Shown one piece after another: positions 11,901 to 23,703 of a stretch of 64,000 nucleotides of DNA. Made by a program: the position numbers and the translations under genes. The notes below the pieces were generated by a model. It did not search any database and was not told the DNA's origin. It saw only the letters and a list, made by a program, of their open reading frames with translations. The stretch covers positions 2,356,001 through 2,420,000 of the forward strand of contig JAITYX010000078.1 in NCBI GenBank assembly GCA_021018815.1, given 5' to 3'. Position 1 is the first letter of the stretch. Every line of letters starts with the position of its first letter. Source of the DNA: Talinum fruticosum. Lineage: Eukaryota; Streptophyta; Magnoliopsida; Caryophyllales; Talinaceae.

Positions 11901-12028
11901 TATTAACTGAAAAAATATAGTTTGATTTATTTAATCTTTATCATTTAAATTATATATATTGTGTTGTAAATTTGTCTGTTATTAGTGTAATTTTTCTAAA
12001 ATTGTGATGAACTTTTTTCAAATATTTA
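11901..12028 (+). repeat. Uninterrupted (empty-site) copy of the hAT target
   Basis: About 128 bases match 7709-7794 joined to 11387-11439, with GTTATTAG present once at 11978-11985. It shows what the target looked like before insertion. Confidence 0.9.
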
Positions 12029-12164
12029 GAAACAATGGAAGATTACAATACTACAAAGATTAAAGCAGAAATTTACTAAAATATATATAGTAGTAATTAT
12101 AATAAAATATGACAGTTCTGAAATATGAATTAAAAATAATAGATTGACAATATATTATATCGGA

Positions 12165-12720
12165 TTAATGGGGAGGTATGTGTGGAGGAATATGATTGTC
12201 ATTTTGAAGAATGCTTCCAACATGCATATTGCCAACATTTCCTTGAATCTATGCGGGATTGTAGAAGGGGTGAATATGTACTGGAAGTAAGGCTGAACAA
12301 GAGTAGTTTACTGCTCTTGGATGAGGCGGAGCCAAGTCAGGATACATGAGCATGAATATTGGACGAAATGCTGGAGGATTTTGTATTTCCATAAAGATGG
12401 GTCCAATAGTTGGTGGAAAGTACGACAAGAAGCATTGCTGTAGTGTTCTGCCCCACCAAACTCAGAAACAACCCCATTGCTGTCTTATTATACCTGATCA
12501 TAGATGTTGAAGTGTATCTATTGTGATCCAACTCTCACCGAGAGTGTAATATAACACTTCTTCCCAATATTGCATGATTGTTTGATTTCTCCCTGTATCT
12601 GTATCTCAACTGAACAATATAATTTCCAAATCAGTGTTTGGGGTGAACGCTTCGCGAATCAGAGGTGGTGAAATAAGAGGAGGTCCAATTACAGTCCAGT
12701 ATGAATGGAATGCTGCCGTG
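12165..12720 (-). pseudogene. Proline-rich coding remnant of unknown family, copy A
   Basis: Read on the minus strand in three linked frames, it gives YWTVIGPPLISPPLIREAF, QTIMQYWEEVLYYTLGESWI, then PPTIGPIFMEIQNPPAF, YPDLAPPHPRAVNYSC and VHIHPFYNP to a stop at 12165-12167. The same order of motifs is found in copy B at 27245-27805, including two-sided agreement of RNQTIM and PP.F.PI. Stops and frame changes break the frame, so it is a pseudogene. I do not recognise the family: the tail is rich in Pro and aromatic residues and no catalytic motif is evident. It could be a late exon of the 'DVNY' gene upstream on the same strand, or a separate TE-carried gene. Confidence 0.6.
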
Positions 12721-12938
12721 CTGGTGAAAGAATGAAATTTTGTTCTTCTTTGTTGAACAAACGTTGGAAAATAGTTTTGCAGAATAAAGAGAGAAGCAAC
12801 ATTTAGTTAGTGAAATATAGGCATTGCAATATCGTCAATGACATTGATTTTTGGGATAAAATAATTCTCTTTATATACTTGACTACATTAAGCAACTAAC
12901 CAATTATTAAAATCAATTAACAGCAAAAAAAAAAAAGG

Positions 12939-13042
12939 AATAGCAATCAATAGGTGCTACATTTGGCAAGTGACTTTTCACGTTCAAAGGAAATAGCAAT
13001 CAAGAGATGCAAGGTTTAGCAAGTGACTTTCTACGTTCATAG
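12939..13042 (+). repeat. Tandem duplication, two units of about 52 bp
   Basis: Both units carry AATAGCAATCAA.AG.TGC and GCAAGTGACTTT; they differ at about nine positions. They lie just upstream of proline-rich copy A. Confidence 0.85.
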
Positions 13043-14002
13043 TTGTGAAGTGTGTTTGAGATAAGATTGAAAATGCAATTAAATTGTATGAAGTTGAAAA
13101 CTTTACTGTATTGAGCATGATGGAGGACATATGGTTATTTTAATTAATGGATTAAAAGAATGTAATTATCACTTTCCGTGTTATTTTTTTGGTAAGAATG
13201 GTAGAAACTGATTATATTGTACATTTTACTATAGAAACTACGTAGTTTTTTCAGGAAGAATGTTTAGATCAATCAGAACACAAAAGTGTAGTAGATAATT
13301 CTACTACGTTGAAATTTTTTTGTCATAATATTACTCTTATTAGTGACTTATGAACCAGTACATCACTTTTGAACTTTTTAATTATTCTATGAAAAAAACG
13401 GCAGTAAAATATAAGGGAAAACATTTTTAAAGAAATTTTACATATTGATTTATGAAATTTAAATAAGAGATTGAAAGAGATTTGTAGTTTAGATACTTGT
13501 TCACGAAAAAGCTTATGTATTTTTTCTTGCTGCTTTAGTAATATTTTGTGCATTGTTCTTTAACTTAAATTTTGCTGTTCTTATAAAACAAAAAAAAAAA
13601 TTGGAGAGGAAAGGTTGAATCCATTTAAGGTAGCTGAAGTATAGCAAAGTAGTAAATATGAAGTGACAGTTTAATGCTATGAATTTAAGTATGTATTAAT
13701 GAAAGTTAAGCATTTAGATAGTTTTAGAAGGTTATAATAATTTGAATGTAAAATTAAATGGTAAGAGATTAACTTGTATTTTTGAGTTTTAATCTGATTT
13801 GATTTTAATAATGTTTTTAATCTCATTGATAGTATTATTAGTTTGTATTATATTAACATTAATAGGAATTCAGATAGTGTTGGAGTGTATTCTTTACAAT
13901 ATATATTTAATAATCACATGTACAAGCAGTAATTAAGTTTATTTAATTGAAACATCCTCAAAAAATAAACAGTTTTGTGTTGATAACATAAATTTAGAGT
14001 AA
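13043..14002. other. AT-rich non-coding sequence
   Basis: Nothing recognisable is seen. Short minus-strand open frames here are AT-rich and match no family I know. Confidence 0.5.
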
Positions 14003-14052
14003 ATAGATAGATAGATAGAAAGTTAGATAGATAGATAGATAGATAGATCGAT

Positions 14053-14089
<37 letters not shown>

Positions 14090-14091
14090 GG
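14003..14091. repeat. Compound microsatellite (GATA)n-(AC)n-(AT)n
   Basis: GATA repeats, interrupted once by AAAGTT, pass into CACACA and then TATATA. Confidence 0.95.
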
Positions 14092-14399
14092 CAAGACGTT
14101 ATATAAGTAAAAATTGAAGTGTAAGTTTTAAAAATAATAAGATGACTGATCATTTCTTGTAATTAAATTACTAATTTCTTCTAAGTGAGCTTGATAACAA
14201 TACTTATTTGACATATACTATTTGACATAGTACACAACAACCATTGCAAAAGTACATTTAATATAGTTGACTTTGTAGATTAATATGACTATGACAACTC
14301 TATGTTGTTCGCCAAAAGACATAAATAGCCTTGCAAATTTTTTTTCTCTACATGATATTTATTTGTTATTTAGCCCTCACATTTTACTAAGTTTAAAAA

Positions 14400-15260
14400 T
14401 TAACGGTACATTTTTTTCTTTTTCAAAAGTGGAGGAGAAGAAGGTGATTGGGTAATAGCTTGAGGTGGTGTGCTTGGCTCATTTCCAGTCATAACTGATA
14501 AGCATTGGTGCATAGTGTTCTCCTGGTCTGGTTGACACATATATTTCTCAAGGGAAACACACTTGTTATGTCTCATAAGCAATTTGCATTGATTCATAAT
14601 TCACATCATGAACTATGAATCCATAGCAAGTTTGTAGATGATTCAAAGTCTTCTTAACAACATCTTGTACTGCTTCAGTGTGAGTGATTGACTGATCATC
14701 TAAGATATAATCGATTTCACCAACAAATCCAGGACACGTCAACCTTAAACATGACTGAAATTGTCCACTTTTGAGAGCTAAAGTGGTTAGTGTAGGCAAC
14801 TAAAGATGGAGGCCAATCAGCACTTGATTAAGGAATTCCATGTAGTCCATTGAAATAACAACTAAGAGAGTTGAACATGTGTTTGTAACTTTTCTAGGTA
14901 GTGTATAATTATTTGTAGATAATTCTGTTACTTCAATATTTAGATGTCTAATTTTTCACTTGTAAAAGTCTGCACATTTTTTGTAGAGGATCATTACTTC
15001 CCAGCTGACATAATGGATGTACATGTTATATTTTTTACAAGGTAAGTTACCGCTTTTAGAGTAAGATGTTCTTCAATATCCACTTCATAGTTATCTGAAT
15101 CAATTTCAAAGTATAAAGTTGTTGTTCCATACTCCTTTAGCAAGAGAAACTTCTCACTATAGGATGTTAGAGTTGTGCAATAGATAGGTTGCAATAACTT
15201 CAATGGAATGACAATTCTACTTAATAATTTAAGAGATTTTAAAAACGAGGTCGAGTTGCA
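14400..15260 (-). pseudogene. Two-domain 'DVNY' protein remnant, copy A (dsRNA-binding-like, unknown function)
   Basis: Minus-strand frames show a first domain (LLQPIYCTTLTSYSEKF, YGTTTLYFEID, EEHLTLKAVTYLVKNI, then ILYKKCADFY), a linker with MEFLNQVLIGLHL and LALKSGQFQSCLRL, and a second domain (EAVQDVVKKTLNHLQT, FIVHDVNYESMQIAYE). A polar tail with SPSSPPLLKKKK follows. Each domain ends in an 'A..x..YL...(I)..D(V/I)N(Y/W)' pattern. This recalls uncharacterised plant proteins with a dsRNA-binding-like fold followed by a coiled coil, but that likeness is from memory and weak. Copy B (30971-31790) matches domain by domain. Stops near 14994, 14800 and 14566 break the frame. Confidence 0.6.
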
Positions 15261-16173
15261 TCCATTACTGTTATTAAGAAATATATTATTGTAAGTATGA
15301 TCACGAAATTTAAATTATCAAAGTGGATATATTATATCCATAATTCATAATCAAATAATCACACTTTAAATTACTACAAAAAAATTGAGAACTATTTAAC
15401 TCAAGATAAATTACTCTAAATTAAATATCATACTATGATTAGTGTTACAAATAATGAAAATTTGAATGATGGAAACATACTATTGTTACAAATAAGTAAA
15501 TTATGTTATACTATGATTGACAACGTGTATAAGAGTATTGATAATTTTTGTAGTAATTTATCTAACTTTTTATAGGAAGGAATTGTGAAATCTTGTTAAT
15601 TATATTACAATGAAACTGAGAAATTGTATAATAATCTTGTTAAACATGCTTACAAAGTAGTTTGCATTTAGTTGGTTTACTTGCAATAACATTATGTTTA
15701 AACTACTATACAACTCTATTTTCCTTTTTTGAATATTAGAAAATAAATCTCTTAATAAAAAATAGATTGTGATATCTTGTCAATATGGTCTTAAGATAAA
15801 TGGCAAAAGAATATACTATATCATATATTTGTCTCAATTTATGTGCTTAGAGAAATATACATATGAATTAATTGAAAGATATTGCTACATAAATCTTAAA
15901 TGCAATATTGTTTGAAAATTGTAATATGAATAAGAGAGACAATTATAAGTATAGATCATATAAGTAGTTAAGTATAAAAATGAGAAAAAATATATTCACA
16001 AGAAAGTAAGAGATAGCTATAGGACATACATGTATAACTTTAGCTGTTTGTGTAAGAATTCTTCAATCGTAACAGAATCAACGAGAGGTTCAATACTGAT
16101 TCAAGAAAAATGAAGTTGGAATGTACTCTCTATTTATCTCTGTCTAGATAAGACAGGGCAGTATTTATCTCAA
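15261..16173. other. AT-rich sequence, probably intron or 5' flank of the DVNY copy A
   Basis: No coding frame is clear. At about 16045-16070, on the minus strand, a GAAGAATTC-containing stretch resembles the short first exon seen for copy B at 32345-32395, but the match is too short to call. Confidence 0.35.
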
Positions 16174-16191
16174 TCTATGTTATATATAAAG
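16174..16191 (+). mobile_element. Helitron-like 5' end motif (1)
   Basis: TC followed by TATGTTATATATAAAG; the 16-mer is identical at 18569-18584. Both are followed within about 45 bases by a 'gt.TAtAA.TTTT' and 'T..CC..T' stretch, typical of plant non-autonomous Helitron 5' ends. This is an inference from sequence style. Confidence 0.4.
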
Positions 16192-17218
16192 GGAAGAGGG
16201 ACTTAGTGCTTTGTATAAATTTTGATTTGTCATATTTGCCATTCTTTTACCTTAAATTGTAGGGATTAAATTGTCATTATGTTATTTACTTTAAACAGCT
16301 TATTAAATTTCACTTTATTTAATTTAATAAAATTCTCCTTCTTTCTCTGTCCCTCTCTCCCCACCCCCTTGCGTCGGTTCCCTTAACTAGTTATTGTTCC
16401 TCCATTTTCCTGCCACTCCCTCTCATGTCAATTCCCAACCCCCTTTCATCTGTGCAACAATTTGCGAGAACATCTCATTTCTCTGTCTCTTTCGGGCAAA
16501 CCCATAAATTTAAAAAAAAGCATAGATCATCTACCATGGAGGATTTCCAAAAGTTGAAGATAAGCTGAACAAACGCAAAGCGACGAAATCAACTCTACTT
16601 CGGTTTCAATTTCGGGAGATGAGGAAAGTGAAAAATCTAAGACCCTCGATTTGCTCTGTAAATTTCTCCCACCCTATTCCATGTTATTTCTCCTTCTTTA
16701 CATTCTAATTGTATTCATAAACCAAATTCACTCTTCTGCAAATATCTACCTACAGCGACACCGAAGGGATGGTAGGAAGAATCGAGTAGCTCAACGTTGT
16801 TGTTGCTCGCCACTTCTTGGGTAAATTTGTTTCATTCAGTCACCAATTTCTTTTTTTTTCTTTGTTTTGATTTGGTTACGAATTCCCATCGGTTATTTCT
16901 TTGTTTCGATTTAAGCTTAAAAGAATTCTATAAATGGAGTTTTTTCGTTTATAATCTGTAAATGAGATTTTGAAGTCCAAGCACCCATGCATAATTTGAC
17001 ATAATGTTCTATCCTCCATTTACATAGCAAAACTTCACAATTCAGCACACATGTAACTCCATCCAAACTCACAATTTTAAAAAATAAAATACCATATAAT
17101 CAATAGATAAAGAAAGAGAAACCTAGAAGAATGTAGGGGTGGGAGAATGAAATTTCTTTAGAGGGGCAGAGGCACATAGCTTGAGCGATCGGGATTTTAG
17201 ATGTTATGGGCTCCCTAC
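16192..17218. other. Non-coding filling: C/T-rich leader-like sequence
   Basis: From 16330 to 16850 the sequence becomes C/T-rich and gene-leader-like, with an ATG at about 16536 that closes quickly and a CTCTGTAAAT possible donor near 16650. It may be a captured 5' gene fragment, but no protein is recognisable. Confidence 0.3.
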
Positions 17219-17857
17219 ATTATTACATCCGAATCTTTCCTCTCGAAACATAAAACATAAATGTAACTGAACATACCCAAAAACGATGGATCAAGAGGCA
17301 ACATTTTCGAGATCCAATTGAACATACCTAAAAATGATGGAGAGAAAGAGAGGGAGTCGGATAGCAAAAGCGGACAGGAGAGCAAGAGCAAGAACGAGCT
17401 GAAGAGGAAGATGGAGAGTGAGAGCCGCAGAGAAATAGCCCAATAATGGCGGAGCGAGAGTCGAAAGCGAGAGAGGCTGGAGTGCAAGAGGGAGCTGGAG
17501 TGCGAGAGCAAGAACGAGCCGGCAAGGAAGATGGAGAGTGAGTCCGGAGAGAGAGAGAGCCCAACAATGGCAGAGAGGTAACCGGAGAGCAACAGGGAGC
17601 CGATGAGCAAGAGCAAGATCGAGCAGCGCCGAAGATGGAGAGTGAGAGCCGAATAAATAGATCCCAGTGACGGCGAGATAGGGAGCCGGAGAGCTAGAGG
17701 GAGTCGGAGAGAGGGAGCCCGGAGAGCTAGAGGGAGTCGGAGAGAGGGAGCCGGAGCAAGGACCAGAGAGAGGCGTGAATGAGAGAGGCGTGAATGAGGG
17801 AGGGCGAGGAATGCTCGGAGCGAGCATAGAGACTAACGACGAGAATGAGGGGAACAA
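17219..17857 (+). repeat. Purine-rich low-complexity tract with internal repeats
   Basis: GATGGAGAGTGAG recurs at about 17408, 17527 and 17633, spaced by about 105-120 bases, each followed by 'gagagccc.a.aatgg' or a variant. A unit of about 33 bp (GGAGAGCTAGAGGGAGTCGGAGAGAGGGAGCC-like) is doubled at 17690-17757. The long minus-strand open frames (133 and 188 codons) are a by-product of stop-poor purine/pyrimidine sequence. Confidence 0.7.
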
Positions 17858-18242
17858 GGAGTTAGATTAGGGTTCAGCTTGAAAATTATACTTATATGGG
17901 TCGTTTGTACTTCTTTTTTCTTTTTATAGCACTTTAATACTTCTAATTGTTAAGAGTTTTTATTTTATATATAGTTTATAAATTTTATTTTATAAAAATC
18001 GTCATTATTATTTTAAGTAGTAAATATTATATAAATATTTATTATAATTAATTTTCTAAAAAGTTTATTTTAATGAAGATTTTTTATTTTATATATAGTT
18101 TATAAGTTTTGTTTTATGAAAATTTTTATTATTATTTTAAGTAGTTAATGTTATTCAAAAACTTATTATAATTATTTAAAAAATTTATTTCATTAGAACT
18201 CTTTATTTTATATAGTTGGTAAGTTTTATTTTATGAAAATTA

Positions 18243-18415
18243 GCTTAGATTTACACGTAATGCATGTACAATTGTAATTATAAAAGATAAAAGGTATACA
18301 ATAATATAATTATTTACAATTAATAATGATAAAACACATTAAATATGATTAAAAATATAGTAGTTTAAAAATAATTATTTTTAAATCAGTTTTGATTTAC
18401 GCGCAATGCATTCGA
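18243..18415 (-). mobile_element. Two Helitron-like 3' end motifs in minus orientation
   Basis: On the minus strand both read TGCATTACGTGTAAATCTAAGCTAAT (18243 side) and TGCATTGCGCGTAAATCAAAACTGAT (18388 side). They match the plus-strand motifs at 19625 and 20705 in the TGCA..(A/G)CGTGTAAATCAAAGCT core. Confidence 0.4.
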
Positions 18416-18514
18416 ATAAAAAGTAATCAAAATAAAAAGTAATCAAATAGAATTAATGCATTATAAAATAATTATAATGCATTAGTAATGCCGACATTTA
18501 AGTACCTTCAAAAT

Positions 18515-18516
18515 TA

Positions 18517-18570
<54 letters not shown>
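18515..18570. repeat. (TA)n microsatellite
   Basis: About 28 TA units run directly into the Helitron-like 5' motif. Confidence 0.95.
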
Positions 18571-18574
<4 letters not shown>

Positions 18575-19654
18575 ATATATAAAGCCAAGACCCTTTTATG
18601 GTCTGTATAATTTTTGTTTTACCCATTTTACCCTTGCTTTGCATCGGTTTTATAAGCGAGTTAACAATCTTACTTAATCTTGCATGTTTCATGCCTCCGT
18701 CTCTCTCCATCATTTTCTCAACCGCACTTGCAGTAACTCCCTCAATACGTGAATTTTAACTCCCTCAAAATCAATGCTTCAGTTCATATTTTCAGAGTCA
18801 TATCTTCTCTTTCTAAATTCCTATCCTCAAGATTCATGCCACTCTCTTTCTTCAAGCTTCATTCATTTAAATTTCTTTTACTCCGTTTTTAAACTTTGTA
18901 ATAATGCAATTCAATATAATCCATAACCCAACTTTGGAATTTAAAACACAAAATCCAACCAAATAAAAAAAATGGGTGGTTATTCATGTTTATTTCCCAT
19001 CAACTTTATGAAGATAATATAAAATTATCTCTTCATTGCTAAAGGGTCTGATTCGGTGCCACAATAGCTAATATTTCTCTTATCATCTTTATCTATATAT
19101 ATACAAAATATCATGATTTTTTTTTTTAAAAGTCCTACACCGGAGGAATAAAAATACAAGAGTTTTTAATCGAACAATCATACTTGATTATACAATCAAT
19201 AACGTTTAAGTTAATCTTTAATTATATAGTGGGATGTGCCGACCTCTTATATAAGTATTCTATACATACATGAAGTCCTCCACAATTCCTGTTTTGCTTT
19301 TCTTCACTCCATTTAGATTTAGACAATGATAAATGATGTTTTTGTTTCTCATTGCTAGGTGAACGCAGTAATTTAGTTATAAAAATTATTGTATTTTTTT
19401 CCCTACCTCTTATCATATGATAGTTCCATACATACTTTTTTATTCCATTATCAAGAAATATGGTTAGTGTAATATTGGATCAAATTTAATAGTCCTTAAA
19501 AAACAAAAGTCATTTAGAAAATACTATACTATTCTTTTTGTCTTTCGATTTTTCAATGTATTTTAAGAAGATTATTTATTTTACTTTATCCGACATAAAA
19601 TTTATATATTAAATTAATTTATTATTGCACGGCTTACGTGTAAATCAAAGCTGG
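18569..19654 (+). mobile_element. Candidate non-autonomous Helitron, about 1.1 kb
   Basis: The left end is the TATGTTATATATAAAG motif shared with 16176-16191. The right end is GCACGgcttaCGTGT (a short hairpin) followed by AAATCAAAG and CTGG, then T, fitting the CTRR|T Helitron end. The inside has only AT-rich and C/T-rich sequence and no gene I recognise. Confidence 0.4.
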
Positions 19655-19859
19655 TAATTAATAAAACTAAGAAAGTTGAAGTGACGTATAATTTTTAATT
19701 TGTCATATTTACCCCTCTTTTAACTTGAATTATAGAGATGAAATTATCATTATATAATTTATCTTATATAATTATTAAATTTCATCTAATTTAATTTTAA
19801 TAAACCCCTCATTCCATTTAGCTATTTCATTCTCTCTCTCCCTTCACCACTCTCTCGCA

Positions 19860-19905
<46 letters not shown>

Positions 19906-20735
19906 GACACACACGTGAGTTTTTTATTCTTCGACCCAAAAAAATTATATTTCATTTTGTATAGCATTTTTTCACTATGTCTTTATTCCAATTCTATGTC
20001 ATTTAATTGTTTTATCTTCATTAGATATCATTGCAGTATAAGCATGTTATTATGTTGTTTATCATATATCATAACAATTAGAATCACATTCAATAGTCTA
20101 TATGGATAAACTCTATTGCATTTAAGAGAAATTATTTTCAATTATAATTTATCCATAGTTTACTATGTTTATTAGTTTATCTATATTAATCTATCTATCT
20201 ATCGATCTATATACTTAATTTTGTGAATTGGATACCAAAGCTAATTCAATGTAATCTATTCACCTTCTCAAGGGCATATCTACTCATTGGTCAACGAGTG
20301 TTCCGGGATGTTGTTGGCCAAAAAAATTGTTAAAGTTTATGTGTAAAAATTTTTAAAAATCCACAAAATTTTAAAATGGACACCCATAAAAAATAGTTAA
20401 CACTTATAAAATTTAAGGATACTAAAAAAACCGTTAAATAAAATTTTTAACTCCGCCACTATGCCTTCTAGATGTTTAGTTACACGGAAGTTCTTAAATC
20501 TTTTAGTACTATATTTTTTTCTAATTATGTTTGTATGTGAATATTTAATAAAATTATTTCTACATAATCTATACGTATTTGCGTGTAAATCAAATTGCTA
20601 TGTTTTTATTATATTTGAATATTATGGTTAGGTTAGGGTACAATTTAATAATTACCATAATAATCAAATATAATAAAAACTATTATGTTTAAACTTAATT
20701 TAATCATGCACGTATTACTTGCAATTCAAAGCTAG
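19655..20735 (+). mobile_element. Candidate second non-autonomous Helitron, about 1.1 kb
   Basis: The region just after 19655 matches the start of the 16.2 kb block (GTATAA.TTTT.ATTTGTCATATTT.CC, and GAT.AAATTATCATTAT). It ends at 20705-20735 with TGCACGTATTACTTGCAATTCAAAG and CTAG before T. It contains a (TC)n tract. The left border is uncertain. Confidence 0.35.
19864..19903 (+). repeat. (CT)n microsatellite
   Basis: About 20 CT units within a C/T-rich leader-like stretch. Confidence 0.95.
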
Positions 20736-21081
20736 TTTATATAATGTGAAGTACAAGCCCATACTGATGAGGACAGTGAACAGTAAAGTGTCCTAATTTC
20801 AGTTCAACAAATACTATTCCAATTTTATAAAAACCACTAACCAAATGTATACAATAAATGCATGTACTATTAAAATCTTCACGAAATCAAACTGTACTTA
20901 TCAAGAAGAAGATTTCAATTTATATTATAATATTTTTTAGAAACTTATATACTAATGGGTTTTCAAATTATTGGTTGCATAATAAATTATAAAACATGTA
21001 ATACAGTAAATAATAACACAGTACTAAGAAAATTGTACATATTGATACTGAATTAATGTAAATTTTAAAATTATCATAACT
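20736..21081. other. AT-rich non-coding sequence
   Basis: Nothing recognisable. Confidence 0.5.
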
Positions 21082-21654
21082 ATTGGATTTTTTTTTTTTT
21101 GAGTCGAAAGAGGATGGCTTAAATTAAGTCGAGCTCCCCAAGGGTAATCACCTCTTGGGGAAAATTGTCAAAATACACTTGCTCCATCCCTTGGGTAGGG
21201 AGGAGTCTCGCAATCAAATGAGCTACCATATTTCTCCCTCTTTTGACATGACAAGGTAAAAGGGAAAGACAAGAACTAACTAAAACTCGAATATCATCTA
21301 AAATTAAGTCCCTTGGAGCCAAACCTTTCTTCCGGAATGAAGCTTAGCTATGAGTCCCGGAGAGTCACTCTCCACAACTATCGATCCGTAGCTCTGCCGC
21401 TAACGTCATTTGGAGGCCAAACAACAACGCTTGAGCCTTGGCCTCTTCCACCGACAATCTGCCTTCTATCCTGCGGATTCCGATAAGTAAGACTTTTCCC
21501 CATTCATCACGCACAACGAACCCCAAACCTACTGGAGAGTCAACAACTACAAACGCATCGGAGTTAATTTTAACCATATTTTCTGGTGGCGGTTGCCAAG
21601 TGTTTAGGGAGATGGTCTCCTTCGGCTCCTCGACATTGTTCACCTTATTGGATT
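21082..21654 (-). mobile_element. 5'-truncated LINE (L1-type) tail with poly(A)
   Basis: On the minus strand the fragment ends in a run of about 13 A (plus strand T-run 21088-21100), about 20 bases after the last stop. ATTGGATT lies at both borders (21082-21089 and 21647-21654), a short target duplication. Truncation, an A-tail and a duplication together are the signature of target-primed reverse transcription. Confidence 0.75.
21119..21643 (-). pseudogene. RNase H-like domain of a plant LINE, frameshifted
   Basis: The frame opens near 21643 with WQPPPENMVKINSDAF (first catalytic Asp in NSDAF), then GLGFVVRDEWGKVLL and EEAKAQALLFGLQ (catalytic Glu region). Two frame changes follow near 21370 and 21320, with the ESDS motif between them. 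It resumes with RDLILDDIRVLV, CHVKRGRNMVAHLIA and VYFDNFPQEV to a stop at 21119. This order is that of the RNase H-like (RVT_3) C-terminal domain of plant non-LTR retrotransposons, which removes RNA from RNA-DNA hybrids. Only this 3' part of the element is present; the reverse transcriptase is missing because of 5' truncation. Confidence 0.85.
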
Positions 21655-23079
21655 ATTATATGAATGATTATAATACGTTTTTTACTTGCGTTTAAGAAGA
21701 ATTGCTTTATTACAAAGTATTATGAAAAAGTTTACTCAGCAAGATTGCAAACGCAATGAAGTTAGGCATGATACTATAAATATGATTAGAGTATAATTTA
21801 TATTTAATATGATAAAGTATGATTCAAAGAAAGTCAATTTACATTGTAATGAATCTCTAAGATTATTATTACTTGATCTTTATTTATGAATATGAATAAA
21901 TATATGTATAAACATAAAAAATCAAAAATATATGTTTCATCTGACTATATAAGTTAAACTATCAAAATTGTACGAAAAATACTGACCAATTTTCAGTGAT
22001 TCATATACATATGGTAGTCATCACAAATATTTTTTTAGTAATATTAAAGTGTTAAATTATATTGTGATATAGTATTCTGTTTAGTTACTTAATATTAGGA
22101 ATGAATAGCAATGAATATATCTATAGATGAACATTTTAAAATTTATGTGTCATATGACTGAATAATTTAACGTTCGTAAAATTTGTGCACAAATTTTGGT
22201 GCGATTTTAAACTGTTGATAGACATGTTATAGTTGTGATAAACAATATTGAGTAATATTTAACCAAGAAGTTAAATGTTTAGTAGTTTTTGGTTTTGATA
22301 AAATTTCACAAAAAAAAAAAAATGGTTAGATATCTAAATGCGTAGAAAGCCAATATTTACATAAGTATGTTCTAAGAAAAATTGTGAGAATTATAAAAAC
22401 AGTGAGATAGAATTTTATATGTAGTATTTTTTAATAAAACCAAAAAAAGTACTCACCTAAATGTAAAGAAGTCAGAAACTATTTCTTATGAAGTAAGGGA
22501 GTAACAATATGAAATGCTAGTTAAACAGTATATTATATAACATATAAAATTTAAGCAATTAATAGTACCAAAATGTATTTCTACGAAATCTAAATAATTA
22601 ATAGGAATATTATATGTTACATTATATTATTATATAAAAAAATAATCCAAAGCGATATTGTCAACCACATTATTTGCATATACATCTATTTACTTTGCAG
22701 AGTTCTATTACTAGTTATAGATAAAGAAATTCAACTATGAAAAAAAATGGCAAACATATATCTGCAAAACTACATGAGCTAATAAAAACATTCATAATTT
22801 CAAGTTAATTGTAAAATTATTATAAATATTCCAACTTGTTCAAAACTAAGACTGGCCATTGTTCAAATTACAATTTCAAAAGCAACTGAAATACATAAAG
22901 TCGTCACTGTTACAGATTTGGCACAAGTTGAAGCATCAAGAGAATTGTTTCCATGATATTGAAAACATTGAAAGAGAGCAGTTGTTGAAAACAATTATGT
23001 TACTTAAGGTTAATATGTAATTCATACTAAAAATTAAAAATATCTAAGAAATTGAAGCTTACTATGTTCTATACCTCTT
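21655..23079. other. AT-rich non-coding sequence
   Basis: I see no gene, repeat or conserved motif that I can support. Confidence 0.5.
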
Positions 23080-23691
23080 CAGCTAGCATTTTATTCCCTT
23101 CCTCTTTTGCGATATTCTGTATTGCTCTATGAACTTGGTAGTTTTTCTTCCTCTGGTATTGGTTCAAATGTTGGCAAGATGGCTGGTTGGACTACTAAGG
23201 CAGGATTATCATTCTTATGTGTCCAGTTTCGTTACGAGATGGAGCATGTTATTTGCCTTTTGTCAGTATACATTGGTCTATCTAGCTCTGATATGAGATT
23301 TTTGGGTTGAATGTTTGGGTACACAACTCTAGGGGTTGATGTGGTTGGATTTTTGTTGCTTTATTAGGCAAGTTTTCAAGTTTTTGACTTAGGTTCATCT
23401 ACCCCATCCATTACATACACATTTACAACTTTATGACCTCTTATAGTGTTTATCATCTCAATGGCTTCAGCATCATTAAACACCTTCCTAAGACCATAGC
23501 TCATGGTAGTCTCAGGAACTAAGTAAAAGAAATCATTGACTCCTTCATAGCCAATATTTTTAGCGATCTCTTTTAGGTGGAGATATGAAAATGTATCGAT
23601 GTTGATTGGCTGAATAGTTGTGACATATCCCTCTTCGTATTTAAGAGTTATTTTTGGACAAACCACCGCCGTAGTGTAAATGGAGAACCAT
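23080..23691 (-). pseudogene. PB1-like / zinc-knuckle pseudogene, copy B (MULE-derived)
   Basis: The ATG at 23691 opens with MVLHLHYGG, the usual opening of PB1-like domains. One frame change near 23650 leads to ITLKYEEGYV, INIDTFSYLHLKEIAKNIGY, VNDFFYLVPET, GLRKVFND, EAIEMINTIRG and VNVYVMDGVDE, with a stop at 23376. Below it, broken frames show NETGHIRM (knuckle remnant) and ILPTFEPIPEE, which align with IPPTFVPTPAE of copy A. As in copy A, no transposase core lies between the PB1-like part and the C-terminal part. A MITE is inserted four bases upstream of the ATG. PB1-like domains in MULEs are of unproven function; protein interaction is presumed. Confidence 0.75.
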
Positions 23692-23694
23692 GGT

Positions 23695-23703
23695 ATCTTA
23701 ACT
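23695..23703. repeat. Target-site duplication (left) of the MITE
   Basis: ATCTTAACT, repeated exactly at 24371-24379. Confidence 0.9.

Noticed and set aside
17215..17857. Minus-strand frames of 79-188 codons
   Set aside because: They are products of a GGAGAG-type repeat with no protein-like complexity or family match.
20267..20462. Small hAT-like MITE ending in AACTCCGCCACTAT
   Set aside because: The right end looks hAT-like, but the left end does not mirror it and the flanking CCTTCT match is only six bases.
21438..21695. Plus-strand frame of 85 codons
   Set aside because: It is antisense to the LINE RNase H domain, whose conserved residues are on the minus strand.
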